A program made the translations under genes and the position numbers. The notes under the pieces are model-generated. The model was not told the origin of the DNA. It worked only from the letters and a program-made list of their open reading frames with translations, and did no database searches. A stretch of DNA of 64,000 nucleotides from an uncultured bacterium (GTDB lineage Bacteria > Vulcanimicrobiota > Xenobia > Xenobiales > Xenobiaceae): positions 251,136 through 315,135 of the forward strand of contig CAKUDB010000001.1 in NCBI GenBank assembly GCA_934644775.1, given 5' to 3'. Within the stretch, counting starts at the first letter, position 1, and each line of letters opens with the position of its first letter. Shown here in pieces: positions 52,934 to 61,600 of the stretch.

Positions 52934-54025
52934 GTGGAGCAAAGTGACGAGCAAAAAAATCTACTCTTAAAAGATATACTGGCTAGTGTTTCCCGCGCCT
53001 TTTATTTAAGTATTTGGGTCTTGCCTACTTTGGTGCATGAGCCTATAGGCGTAACTTATTTGTTGGCTCGCGCTGCCGACACTATAGCCGACAATCCCCA
53101 AGTTGAGCCTAAAGTGCGCCTAGACGATCTAGTTAAATGGCAAGCTATTCTGGAAGCTAAAGAAGATCCCGAAAAGAACCAAGCTTTTTGGGATTACCTA
53201 AAAAATTATGTCCAAACAAAAGCCCAATCGGCCCCTTTAGCAACTTCGGTAGGCCCCTCTCCAGGCAGCTTAACCGAAGGAGAAGGGCGTTTGCTTACCC
53301 GCCTGGCCGACGTCTATAGCCTTTACTTAAAGTTAGATCTTTTTGCCCAACAAGAAGCTTTAACAGTAGTTTCTACTTTAATTGAAGGCATGAAACTAGA
53401 TCTTAAGTTTTTCCCCGGCGCTTTTACTACCGATGAGCAGTTGGATAATTACGCCTATTTAGTGGCCGGCTGTGTCGGACAATTTTGGAGCCGCATAACG
53501 GCCCATTATTTACAAGCTATTAAAGCTGAAGATCTGCCCACTATGGAAAAATGGGGTATAAATTTCGGTCGGGGCTTACAATATGTCAATATCTTGCGTG
53601 ATTTTCCTCGCGATTTACGTTGTGGCCGCCTCTATGTTCACTGTCCGGGCTTAGAGATCTTCTTGCAACCTACTGACCAAAAAGATGAGCAACTTTTGCC
53701 TTTTAAAGCTCAGCTCTGGCCCTGGATAAATAGGGCGTTGGCCTACTTGGAAGAGGGCTTATATTATATCCAAAAAACGCCTAAGAAGGCTTGGCTGCTG
53801 CGTCTTTCGACTATCTGGCCTTTGGCTATAGGTTTAGGCACCTTGTTGGAAATGGTCCAAAACCCCGGCTGGCCTTCATTCTCTCAGCGGATTAAAGTTT
53901 CACGTCTTTGGGTTTATACCATGATGGCCCTTTCCTTAGTATTAGTGTGGAGCAATAGCGCTTTAGGTTGGGCTTTTGGTTATATGCGGCTAAAAATCTA
54001 TGACAGTTTGGGCCTTTTATCATAA
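52934..54025 (+). CDS. Squalene/phytoene synthase family protein
   Basis: Predicted 363-aa prenyl-condensing enzyme (SQS_PSY). The two Asp-rich motifs that bind diphosphate-Mg are present: DTIADN (about 49-54) and NILRDFPRDLRCGRLY (about 212-227). Also seen are 'SRAFYLSIWVLP' at the N-terminus and 'LDNYAYLVAGCVGQFW' in the middle. A C-terminal hydrophobic segment (LWVYTMMALSLVLVWSNSALGW) would anchor it to the membrane, as in eukaryotic-type squalene synthases; bacterial HpnC/HpnD lack this. It starts at GTG 21 bases after the ATP-grasp gene. Product (squalene versus phytoene-like) cannot be settled. Isoprenoid precursors come from the MEP pathway, whose Dxr is encoded 3 kb downstream. Confidence 0.85.
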   Translation: MEQSDEQKNLLLKDILASVSRAFYLSIWVLPTLVHEPIGVTYLLARAADTIADNPQVEPKVRLDDLVKWQAILEAKEDPEKNQAFWDYLKNYVQTKAQSAPLATSVGPSPGSLTEGEGRLLTRLADVYSLYLKLDLFAQQEALTVVSTLIEGMKLDLKFFPGAFTTDEQLDNYAYLVAGCVGQFWSRITAHYLQAIKAEDLPTMEKWGINFGRGLQYVNILRDFPRDLRCGRLYVHCPGLEIFLQPTDQKDEQLLPFKAQLWPWINRALAYLEEGLYYIQKTPKKAWLLRLSTIWPLAIGLGTLLEMVQNPGWPSFSQRIKVSRLWVYTMMALSLVLVWSNSALGWAFGYMRLKIYDSLGLLS

Positions 54026-54026
54026 T

Positions 54027-54075
54027 TAAAAAGGCCCGGCCCTACCTAGGAAAAACTGAGAAGGGGCCGGGCCCA
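54027..54075. terminator. Bidirectional terminator
   Basis: GGCCCGGCCC pairs with GGGCCGGGCC between convergent genes; the left flank AATTAAAAA gives a U-run for the minus-strand glycosyltransferase transcript. Confidence 0.8.
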
Positions 54076-54090
54076 GGCTAAGGGCGATAT

Positions 54091-55320
54091 TTAATTCTTG
54101 AAGTAGGTTTGCTTAAATTTTTCAAAGCGTCTAAGCAATTCGCCGGAGCCGAAAGCATTTTGCTTCTTGTCTCGCGGAGTATCTTTAGCTCCTATTTCTC
54201 GATAAATTTTTAGCAATTTCTGCATGTAATTTTCTAGCGAATAGGTGGAAGCTGTCTGGATGGCTTGTTCGCCCATAGCCTGACGCATCTCTTTTTCGGC
54301 GACGGCCTTTTCTAAAATATTGACATAAGCTTCTTCCTCACAGGAAGAGAGCAAACCGTCTTTCCCATCGGTAACGGTATCGCCCGTACCACAAGCATTG
54401 ACGGCTATAACTGGCAAACCGGCGGCCATACCTTCAAGTACAGCCAAAGGCTTAACTTCAGTAGTGCTGGTCATGACAAATAAGTCGGCTGCCTTATAAT
54501 AGTTGGGAATTTCTCCATAGCTTACTCTGCCGGGGAAGAACACGTAGGGCGCTAATCCCAAATCGGCTGCTTCTTGTTTTAGATCTTCCCAAATAGGGCC
54601 GTCCCCTAAAAGCATAAGTCGGGCCTGAGGCAAGTGCTCATGCACTTTTTGGAAAGCGCTCAACATAAAACTTAAATTTTTTTCTAAGCCCATACGTCCG
54701 GTAAAAATACAAAGTACGTTGTCTGGCTCTAAGCCAAATTTAGCGCGAATAGCTTGGCCGTCGGCCTTCTGGAAAGCACGCACATCGATAGCGTTTTGCA
54801 AAACTTCTACTCGACAAGTTACGCCATATTCATCTAATAGGCCCCTAATGCTTGGAGAAGGACAAATGACGCAATCACAACGGCTGGTATATTTGCTGAC
54901 AGCCTCGCGAGCGGCTTTACAGACAAACTTTTGGGGCAAAGGTACATAGTGAGCATACTTCTCTAATTGGGTATGGAAAGTATACACTAAGGGAATGCCC
55001 AAAAACTTGGCAAAGTGGGCTCCTACTTCACCCAATAAAAAAGGATGGTGGGTATGGATTACATTTAATCCCATATTAGCTATCAAGGCAAAAAGCTGGG
55101 AAGAGTAGGGGATGGCAATAGGAAATTCCACTTTGCGCGTGAGGTTGAGCGAATTGAAACGCCATACTCCGCTATGCTCTTCTTTATATCCGGCTACTTT
55201 GGGAGCGAATACAAAAGGGGTATTATGGGTTCTCAGTAGCCCTTCGCGAATTAAGTAGACCGAATTGACTACGCCGCTGACTATAGGACGATAGGCATTA
55301 GTAAAAATAGCAACACGCAT
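54091..55320 (-). CDS. Glycosyltransferase family 4 (diacylglycerol glucosyltransferase-like)
   Basis: Predicted 409-aa GT-B glycosyltransferase. N-terminal domain: 'MRVAIFTNAYRPIVSGVVNSVYLIREGL', 'VIHTHHPFLLGEVGAHFAKFLGIPLVYTFHTQLEKYAHYVP'. C-terminal domain: 'IFTGRMGLEKNLSFMLSAF', 'LLGDGP', and the retaining E-x7-E motif (EVKPLAVLEGMAAGLPVIA). These are the features of GT4 lipid glucosyl- or mannosyltransferases such as alpha-monoglucosyl-diacylglycerol synthases. It probably acts at the cytoplasmic membrane face on glycolipid. Divergent from cdsA, which makes CDP-diacylglycerol, so the envelope-lipid context is consistent. Confidence 0.85.
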   Translation of the reverse strand: MRVAIFTNAYRPIVSGVVNSVYLIREGLLRTHNTPFVFAPKVAGYKEEHSGVWRFNSLNLTRKVEFPIAIPYSSQLFALIANMGLNVIHTHHPFLLGEVGAHFAKFLGIPLVYTFHTQLEKYAHYVPLPQKFVCKAAREAVSKYTSRCDCVICPSPSIRGLLDEYGVTCRVEVLQNAIDVRAFQKADGQAIRAKFGLEPDNVLCIFTGRMGLEKNLSFMLSAFQKVHEHLPQARLMLLGDGPIWEDLKQEAADLGLAPYVFFPGRVSYGEIPNYYKAADLFVMTSTTEVKPLAVLEGMAAGLPVIAVNACGTGDTVTDGKDGLLSSCEEEAYVNILEKAVAEKEMRQAMGEQAIQTASTYSLENYMQKLLKIYREIGAKDTPRDKKQNAFGSGELLRRFEKFKQTYFKN

Positions 55321-55463
55321 AACGCGGTGGTGATTCTATAGCCTTATATTCTATCCTTCATGTATATATTTGGGCCCTTTAATTGAGCAGAAGTAGTTGG
55401 AATGGGTGGCAAATTTAAGTGGAATTGGCCGACTAAAAATAGTATAAAAGGTTTCTGCTCCTT

Positions 55464-56465
55464 ATGGCGAAGCGCAAGACCTTCTATCGAGGGAGTAAAA
55501 AATCAGTAAATATGACTAACGAAACCGAAATTTCAGCTTCAGCAAAAGAATCTCCAGCCACCAATGAGTCGTCGGTTGAACCTGTGGCCGCTTCGGTTGA
55601 ACCTAAAGGCCGCCACACTTTATGGGTAAGAATTGTTTCCAGCTTAGTAATGTTGGTCGTTGCCGGAATGGCTATCTATAGGGGTGGTTTTGTTTTTTAC
55701 TCATTAGTCGCTCTAGTTGTCGCAGAGTTGGTTTATGAATATTGTTCTTTAGTTAAGGCTAAAGGTTTTAATCCCAATCTTTTACTTTGCGTAGTTTGCT
55801 CTTTGGCTATAGTGATAGTGGAGAGCTCTGGACTTAAGGTTGCTGTAGCTGGCTGGCTAGATATGGCTATTTTGGCCTGGTGTCTATTCTGCTCGGTTTT
55901 AGATAATGTTTTTCACCATCAAGAACGCAAGTCTTATATTGTGGATAGTGCTGTCAATTGTTTTGCCGTAGCCTACTGCGGCTTTTTACCTGCGCTGCTC
56001 TGTTACTTGCGCAGCGTCAATGTATTTTTAGTGGTCTTTTTGGTGGTTATATGTATCGCTACTGATGTAGGGGGCTACTTCTTTGGTCGAACTTTAGGCC
56101 GCTCCAAACTCTCTCCTTTAAGTCCGGGCAAAACTTGGGCCGGCTTTTGGGGAGGCTTGCTCTTATCTATCATTTGTATTTACGGCTTGCTCTATTGGAA
56201 TATGAGTCAGACTATTTTTATAAAATATAACGTCTTTTTCTGGCTTATTATGGGAGTTGGTTGTAGTCTTATGGGCCAATTGGGCGATCTTTTTGAATCT
56301 TCTCTCAAGCGTGACGCTGGTTGCAAAGATTCCGGCACTATTATTCCCGGCCACGGCGGTCTTTTAGATCGCTTTGATTCTTATTTGTTGGCTTCTCTCT
56401 TTGCTTATATGTGGCTGACTTTCTGTCTGTCTCTCCCAGTTTTAGACTCTCTGTTTAGTTTCTAA
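55464..56465 (+). CDS. cdsA: Phosphatidate cytidylyltransferase
   Basis: Predicted 333-aa integral membrane enzyme making CDP-diacylglycerol from phosphatidate and CTP. The CDS signature is intact: 'SLKRDAGCKDSGTIIPGHGGLLDR' (about 275-298, S-x-x-K-R-x4-K-D-x...H-G-G-x-x-D-R). Several hydrophobic segments and 'ATDVGGYFFGRTLGRSKLSPLSPGKTWAG' precede it. The N-terminus carries a 50-residue Ser/Glu-rich hydrophilic extension; an ATG at 55512 would shorten it to about 35 residues and is an alternative start, neither having a strong ribosome site. Next genes are dxr and rseP, the conserved cdsA-dxr-rseP order found across bacteria. uppS, usually just upstream, is missing here. Confidence 0.94.
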   Translation: MAKRKTFYRGSKKSVNMTNETEISASAKESPATNESSVEPVAASVEPKGRHTLWVRIVSSLVMLVVAGMAIYRGGFVFYSLVALVVAELVYEYCSLVKAKGFNPNLLLCVVCSLAIVIVESSGLKVAVAGWLDMAILAWCLFCSVLDNVFHHQERKSYIVDSAVNCFAVAYCGFLPALLCYLRSVNVFLVVFLVVICIATDVGGYFFGRTLGRSKLSPLSPGKTWAGFWGGLLLSIICIYGLLYWNMSQTIFIKYNVFFWLIMGVGCSLMGQLGDLFESSLKRDAGCKDSGTIIPGHGGLLDRFDSYLLASLFAYMWLTFCLSLPVLDSLFSF

Positions 56466-56513
56466 ATTACAAATTTAATAGACAAGATTGTTTTTATAAG
56501 AGGAGTTTGCCTT

Positions 56514-57683
56514 ATGGTAAAAAGTGTATCGGTTTTGGGCTCTACTGGCTCAATCGGAACCCAGACGCTCGACGTTATTGAAGCTTTTCCAGAGCGATTT
56601 AAAGCTGGCGTCTTAGTAGCCAATCGCTCTTGGAAGCTGCTGGCCGAACAGACTATAAAATTCCGCCCCCAAGTTATTGCTTTAGGGGATGAGGCCTTCT
56701 TGCCCCAATTGAAGGAAGCCTTAAACGGAATAGACGTTAAAATTTTAGCTGGCACTGACGGAGTTATAGAAGCGGCTTCTTTAGCCGAACCCGATATTGT
56801 GCTGTCCGCTTTAGTTGGAGTAGCCGGCTTAAAGCCTACGGTGGCTGCTTTGGAAGCTGGCAAGCCGATAGCTTTAGCCAATAAAGAGACTCTGGTGGTG
56901 GGCGGCAGCATTGTCACCCAATTGGCTAAAGCCAAAGGTTTACCCCTTTTGCCGGTCGATTCTGAGCATTCGGCTATCTTCCAATGTTTGCACGGTCAGC
57001 CGGAAAGATCTTTAAAGCGCATCTTGCTGACCGCTTCGGGCGGCCCTTTCCGCACTAAGCCTAAAGAAGAACTCTCTTCTATGACGGCCGCCGAAGCTTT
57101 AAAACATCCCACTTGGAGTATGGGGGCTAAAATTACTGTCGATTCGGCCAGTTTGATGAATAAAGGCTTCGAAGTTTTGGAAGCTATGCATCTTTTCCAA
57201 TGTGAGATGGAGCAAATCGAAGTTTGGGTCCATCCGCAAAGTATCGTCCATTCTATGGTGGAATTTATCGACGGCTCTATTTTGGCTCAAGTAGGTTTGC
57301 CCGATATGCGCACGCCTATTCAGTATGCTTTAGGCTGGCCGGAGCGTCTGCCCCATGCTTGGGAAAGCTTGCAAATTAGTCAGTGTCGCCACTTAACTTT
57401 TGAAGAGCCGCGCCTAGACGATTTCCCTTGCTTAAAATATGCCTTCGAAGCTGGTAAAACTGGCGGTACCTTGCCTTGCGTAGTTAATGCGGCCAACGAA
57501 GTAGCTGTAGCTGCTTTCTTAAAAGGGCAGATCTTCTTTACCGCTATAGCCGAAACTATTCGAGCTTGCATGGACGCTCATAAGCTGATAGCCGAGCCTA
57601 CTTTAGACATTTTAGATAGGGTAGATAAAGAGACTCGCATTTATGCGCAAAACTTTATTGCCCAAAACTACCCAAAACATTAA
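56514..57683 (+). CDS. dxr: 1-deoxy-D-xylulose-5-phosphate reductoisomerase
   Basis: Predicted 389-aa NADPH enzyme, the committed step of the MEP isoprenoid pathway. NADPH motif GSTGSIGTQTLDVI at the N-terminus, ANKETLVVGG, the metal/active-site segment PVDSEHSAIFQCLHG (about 146-160), 'LTASGGPFRT' and 'NKGFEVLEAMHLF' are all present. Length is standard. AGAGGAG precedes ATG 56514. It lies 48 bases after cdsA and 65 before rseP. Together with the squalene synthase-like gene at 52934, it supplies isoprenoids. Confidence 0.96.
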   Translation: MVKSVSVLGSTGSIGTQTLDVIEAFPERFKAGVLVANRSWKLLAEQTIKFRPQVIALGDEAFLPQLKEALNGIDVKILAGTDGVIEAASLAEPDIVLSALVGVAGLKPTVAALEAGKPIALANKETLVVGGSIVTQLAKAKGLPLLPVDSEHSAIFQCLHGQPERSLKRILLTASGGPFRTKPKEELSSMTAAEALKHPTWSMGAKITVDSASLMNKGFEVLEAMHLFQCEMEQIEVWVHPQSIVHSMVEFIDGSILAQVGLPDMRTPIQYALGWPERLPHAWESLQISQCRHLTFEEPRLDDFPCLKYAFEAGKTGGTLPCVVNAANEVAVAAFLKGQIFFTAIAETIRACMDAHKLIAEPTLDILDRVDKETRIYAQNFIAQNYPKH

Positions 57684-57747
57684 CTGATTTTTAAGAGAAA
57701 ATAGGCGGCTGCCTCATAGGGCGGCAAAACTTTTACGGAGGTTATAA

Positions 57748-59583
57748 ATGGCTGTTATCCAGTGGATAATCCATAATTTACCTAGCCTGATAGCTGTATG
57801 TATAGCTTTTGGCTTTATTATCACGATTCACGAGCTGGGACACTTTATCATGGCGCGTCGCGTTGGCATACGCTGTCCGCGTTTTTGCTTAGGTTTTGGC
57901 CCTCGCCTATTTTCCTTCGACTATCACGGTACTGAGTTTAGTATTTGCCTCTTGCCTCTAGGTGGCTACGTTATGATGTTGGGCGAAGATCCCGAAAATG
58001 ACGAAGAGCAGAGCGAATTTAAGATGGTAGGTAAATATCTTCCTGAGCAAGCTTTGCCCGGTACTCCCCAAGAACTGGCTGCCGCTCTGGAAAAAGTTGC
58101 TCAAGACGAGCCAGAAAAGGTGCCCGAAGAGGAAAAGGCCGCTTTTAAGTCGGTAGTGGGCCATGTACGCTATTTGCCTAAGCGCGTTTATAATACGGTA
58201 CGCGAATTGGAAGGCAACTTCAATGACAAGAGCGTTTGGGCTCGCATAGCCGTAGTTTTAGGCGGCGTCACCATGAACTTTATTTCGGCTTTGATTATGT
58301 TCTGGATTATTGGTGCTTGTTACGGTATGGCCGAACTTAGCCCTAGTAGTTTGCCTATCGTTATGAAAGTCTTTGACAATTCTCCAGCCGCTGCCGCAGG
58401 CCTAAAGTATGGCGACAGGATCGACAGTATCGACAATCATCCAGTAGTTTCCGGCGTCGATATGGTACGCTTAATTGGTAAGTATCCAGCTGAGTCTGTG
58501 CCTATAGCTATTTCTCGCGGTCAAGAAAAACTCACCTTAAATGTGGTGCCCAATCTGACTATGGCTGGCGTCAACTTTAAAGCGGCTAAAGATGGAGGTA
58601 TAGAAGTAGTCTCTTTAACTCCATTTGGTACCGATGATCCCACTACTCAACTTAAAGAGGGCGACGTTATTACCGCTGTCGACGATAAGCCTGTTGCTGA
58701 TTTAGCGACTATGGAAAAGATTTTGGCCCAAGTAAGCCACAGTGATTCGGCTGAAGTAGGCAACTTAGATAAAGTTAAAGTTGTTTTTACTCTTAAGGAT
58801 AAGCGCCAAATCTCCATGGAGATGTTCGCTCAAGAATTTGCTCCGGTAGGCAAAATCGGTATTATGCCCGCTCAGGTGACGGAATTTAAGTTTAACAATA
58901 CTACTACCAACCAAGTACAGAGTGTGACTGCTGGCAGTATGGCCGCCCAAGAAGGCTTCTTAGCTGGCGATTATATATTTTTAGTTAATGGAGCTAGGGT
59001 CGATAATCAGGAGTCTTTCTACCAATTGGTGGGCAAGCTCTCCCAAGGTACCGAGCCTTTGGTCTTCGATATTATGCGCGGCAGTGAGCATAAGCGTTTG
59101 CAAGTTACCGATAAGGTGGTTGATGCTGCTCAATTTGGTTTAGCTTTCCAGCCTATTACTTTTGGTACTACCTTTAAGCAATCATTTGTGTTAATCGGTC
59201 GTTTAATCATTGCTCCGGTGATTATAGTTAAGCAAATGGTCGATAAGGTGCTCAGTCCCGACTTGGTTAAGTCTTCTATGTCTGGCCCTCTGGGGATTAT
59301 GCAAATGATCTTTGAGCTTTCCAACGACGGTTGGGGCAAATTCCTCTATATTGTGGCCTTAATCAATGCGGCGGTAGGGGCTTTTAACGTAATTCCTTTC
59401 CCAGCTTTAGATGGGGCTCGCTGTTTAGTTTTGCTTATTGGTGGCATTCGCGGTAAAGAGATTGATCCAGCTAAAGAAGCTTGGGTACACCAAATTGGTC
59501 TCTACTTACTTTTAGGTTTAGTCCTTTTGGTGACTTATGTCGATATTATGCGCCTTTGGGCCGGCGTGCCTTTAACTAACTGA
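57748..59583 (+). CDS. rseP: Site-2 protease RseP with three PDZ-like domains
   Basis: Predicted 611-aa intramembrane zinc protease, longer than the usual 420-450 aa. The active site is HELGH (about residue 28-32) in the first helix, with the second motif 'NVIPFPALDGARCLVLLIGGIRGKEI' near residue 550. Inserted after the first helix is an acidic, Glu/Lys-rich region of about 90 residues ('PENDEEQSEF', 'DEPEKVPEEEK'). Three PDZ-like units follow: 'SPAAAAGLKYGDRIDSIDNHPV', 'TTQLKEGDVITAVDDKPVAD', and 'GSMAAQEGFLAGDYIFLVNGARVD'. RseP normally has two. C-terminal helices complete the fold. GGAGG precedes the ATG. It may process anti-sigma factors or lipoprotein signal remnants. Confidence 0.93.
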   Translation: MAVIQWIIHNLPSLIAVCIAFGFIITIHELGHFIMARRVGIRCPRFCLGFGPRLFSFDYHGTEFSICLLPLGGYVMMLGEDPENDEEQSEFKMVGKYLPEQALPGTPQELAAALEKVAQDEPEKVPEEEKAAFKSVVGHVRYLPKRVYNTVRELEGNFNDKSVWARIAVVLGGVTMNFISALIMFWIIGACYGMAELSPSSLPIVMKVFDNSPAAAAGLKYGDRIDSIDNHPVVSGVDMVRLIGKYPAESVPIAISRGQEKLTLNVVPNLTMAGVNFKAAKDGGIEVVSLTPFGTDDPTTQLKEGDVITAVDDKPVADLATMEKILAQVSHSDSAEVGNLDKVKVVFTLKDKRQISMEMFAQEFAPVGKIGIMPAQVTEFKFNNTTTNQVQSVTAGSMAAQEGFLAGDYIFLVNGARVDNQESFYQLVGKLSQGTEPLVFDIMRGSEHKRLQVTDKVVDAAQFGLAFQPITFGTTFKQSFVLIGRLIIAPVIIVKQMVDKVLSPDLVKSSMSGPLGIMQMIFELSNDGWGKFLYIVALINAAVGAFNVIPFPALDGARCLVLLIGGIRGKEIDPAKEAWVHQIGLYLLLGLVLLVTYVDIMRLWAGVPLTN

Positions 59584-59617
59584 TCTACTGACGAGAGTAA
59601 ATAGATCAATTTTGAAG

Positions 59618-59659
59618 AAAAGGGACTCATAGGTTAATATAATCTAGGAGTCCCTTTTT
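59618..59659 (+). terminator. Terminator after rseP
   Basis: AAAGGGACTC pairs exactly with GAGTCCCTTT around a 19-base loop, followed by TTTTG. It closes the cdsA-dxr-rseP unit. Confidence 0.85.
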
Positions 59660-59731
59660 GTATGGCTGCATTTAGTGGCTCGCATTTCTGGCACAAGTTG
59701 CGCTGGAGAGCTGGCCGGGAAGGAGCAGATT

Positions 59732-60343
59732 ATGGGCAAAATTATTACTATCGGACGTGAATTTGGCAGTGGAGGCCGCGAGCTGGGCCGCTGTTTGGCT
59801 CAAAATTTAGGTATAGCTTATTACGACAAGCAGATCGTTTCTGAAATATCTAAAAGGACGGCTTTAACTGAAGATTACATACAACATCTTACCGAGTCTT
59901 CCCCGGCAGCTCTTCTGCCTATCAGTATTGGGCGCAGTTTCTATACGGTTATCGATCCGGTAATGCAGCAGAATATCTCCGTCTATGCCGAGCAACACAA
60001 GTTGTTGGCCGAGCTGTCGGAGAAATCTGCTTGTGTCATTGTCGGTCGCGGTGCCGACTATGTTTTGCGCGATAAACATCCCTTCCGCATTTTTGTCTAT
60101 GCCGATTCCGAAAGTAAAGTTATCCGCTGTTTAATGCGCAAAAATCCTGAAGAAAGATTGACTGAAAAGGAAATTAAAAAGAGAATCGCTTCTATCGATT
60201 CTCACCGAGCCAAGTATTACGAATTTATTACCGGCAACAAATGGGGAGTGCGTGAAAATTACGATTTAATGATCAATACCAGCAACCGCGATATTAAAAA
60301 AATTGCCCAAGCTTTAACTGTTTGCATAAAAGCTTTTGCTTAA
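59732..60343 (+). CDS. Cytidylate kinase-like family protein
   Basis: Predicted 203-aa P-loop kinase of the cytidylate kinase-like group (PF13189). ATG 59732 follows AAGGAGCAGATT and opens with 'MGKIITIGREFGSGGRELGRCLAQNLGIAYYDKQIVSEI'. The P-loop-like GREFGSGGRELG replaces the classical GPAGSGKS of true Cmk, and 'CVIVGRGADYVLRDKHPFRIFVYAD' plus 'KNYDLMINTS'-like 'ENYDLMINTS' are typical of the subfamily. Cellular substrate not established for this group. Transcribed just after the rseP terminator and before a convergent integrase gene. Confidence 0.88.
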   Translation: MGKIITIGREFGSGGRELGRCLAQNLGIAYYDKQIVSEISKRTALTEDYIQHLTESSPAALLPISIGRSFYTVIDPVMQQNISVYAEQHKLLAELSEKSACVIVGRGADYVLRDKHPFRIFVYADSESKVIRCLMRKNPEERLTEKEIKKRIASIDSHRAKYYEFITGNKWGVRENYDLMINTSNRDIKKIAQALTVCIKAFA

Positions 60344-60415
60344 GCTCTCAACTAGATGGGGCCGGAGCTCTTCTGCCTTTCTGGCTGAAGGCCAAAGAAG
60401 TGTACAGTTATCGGG

Positions 60416-60463
60416 GCTCTTCCGCTTTTAATAAAGCTAAAAGGTGGAAGAGCTTTTCTTTTT
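60416..60463 (+). terminator. Terminator after cytidylate kinase-like gene
   Basis: GCTCTTCC pairs with GGAAGAGC, with an inner CTTTT/AAAAG helix, followed by TTTTCTTTTT. It overlaps the stop of the convergent integrase by a few bases. Confidence 0.8.
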
Positions 60464-61412
60464 AGAAGAAGTCGCTAAGTAACTCGACGCATTTGCGCTT
60501 TTGCTCAATTTGGGGATGGACATATAAATTTAAGGTCATATTTACCGTAGCGTGGCCCAAAAGTTCGCTGACCGTCTTACAATCGCCGCCAGCTTCTATG
60601 CAACGAGTGGCAAAAGTATGGCGCAAAGCGTGGAAATTTACTCGATCAATATTATTTTGGCGCAGAAATTTTTCAAAAAAGGTGCGAAAGGTGCGCACTT
60701 CTACACTTTTGATAGTGCCGCTAAGAAAGAAGCTTTCCCCATTGCCGCTATTTAGTCTGCGTAAAACTGGAATTAGCAAAGAAGAGAGCGGCACCGATCG
60801 ATTGGAAGTGCGCGTCTTGGGAGTAGAGATAATTATTTGCGATTGGCCGCTGCCGTCCATATTTTTGTGATAAACGCGCTGTAAAGTGCGTCTTACGTGT
60901 AATAGTTTATTTTCAAAATCGATGTCGCCCCATTTGAGGCCGCAAATTTCACCGATACGCAAGCCAGTATACAAAGCTAACAAAATGCCGGCACTTTTAT
61001 TATTTAGGTTTAAGTAGATGGCTTGAATTAAACGTTGCTGGACAATTTTGGATAAGACATTTATTTTATAAGGCTCTTGGCGCTTGGGAAAGCGGATGCT
61101 AAATTCAGCGGCAGGCAGCAACTTTAGTTTCATAGCTTCGCGCAATGAATTTTTTAATACTACGATAATATCTCTGGCGCTGCGCTCACTTAAGCCGCCA
61201 CTACCGTCAAGCCGGCCGTGGCGCAACAAAAGCAACGCATATTCCTGAATGCGCTCTTCCGTAAAACGCCTTAAAGGCCAAGTGCCGAATTGGGGAATTA
61301 AGTGATTGACCACAATGTTAACGTAAGCCGAGTATGTCGACTTTTTGATCAGTTGCTCTTTACGTTCGAGCCAATGTCTTACCCACTGACCATAGTTTTT
61401 ATAAGCGCTCAT
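60462..61412 (-). CDS. Tyrosine recombinase / integrase
   Basis: Predicted 316-aa site-specific recombinase. ATG 61412 has GAGGTG six bases upstream; the frame extends 16 codons further into a hairpin. An N-terminal SAM-like core-binding domain ('STYSAYVNIVVNHLIPQFGTWPLRRFTEERIQEYA') precedes the catalytic domain with the Arg-His-x-x-Arg-His-Tyr set intact: GLRIGEICGLKWGDID, HALRHTFATRC, LLGHATVNMTLNLYVH. It looks like a phage or conjugative-element integrase, unlike housekeeping XerC/D. It stands alone between two housekeeping genes with no phage cargo, excisionase or clear att repeats. It could be a remnant or a phase-variation or cassette recombinase. Confidence 0.92.
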   Translation of the reverse strand: MSAYKNYGQWVRHWLERKEQLIKKSTYSAYVNIVVNHLIPQFGTWPLRRFTEERIQEYALLLLRHGRLDGSGGLSERSARDIIVVLKNSLREAMKLKLLPAAEFSIRFPKRQEPYKINVLSKIVQQRLIQAIYLNLNNKSAGILLALYTGLRIGEICGLKWGDIDFENKLLHVRRTLQRVYHKNMDGSGQSQIIISTPKTRTSNRSVPLSSLLIPVLRRLNSGNGESFFLSGTIKSVEVRTFRTFFEKFLRQNNIDRVNFHALRHTFATRCIEAGGDCKTVSELLGHATVNMTLNLYVHPQIEQKRKCVELLSDFF

Positions 61413-61433
61413 TTTTAGCACCTCACAGAAACA

Positions 61434-61462
61434 AAATGCGGCCCTACAAAAAGGCCGCATTT
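61434..61462. repeat. Inverted repeat upstream of integrase
   Basis: AAATGCGGCC and GGCCGCATTT (10 bp, perfect) flank a 9-base loop, 22 bases before the integrase start. It could be a recombinase-binding arm or core site, an operator for autoregulation, or a terminator on either strand. No second copy was found elsewhere in the window. Confidence 0.6.
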
Positions 61463-61600
61463 ACTATAAGGGCGGCGTTAAAAGAGCCAGATTTTACTCT
61501 AGGGGTGTTTCATTTCATACAAGCGGACAGTTTATAGCAGAAGGTTGAAGAGTGAGGCTAGAAAAGGGCCCTGCTCAGTTCGGGCGAACTTGCTGCCCTT

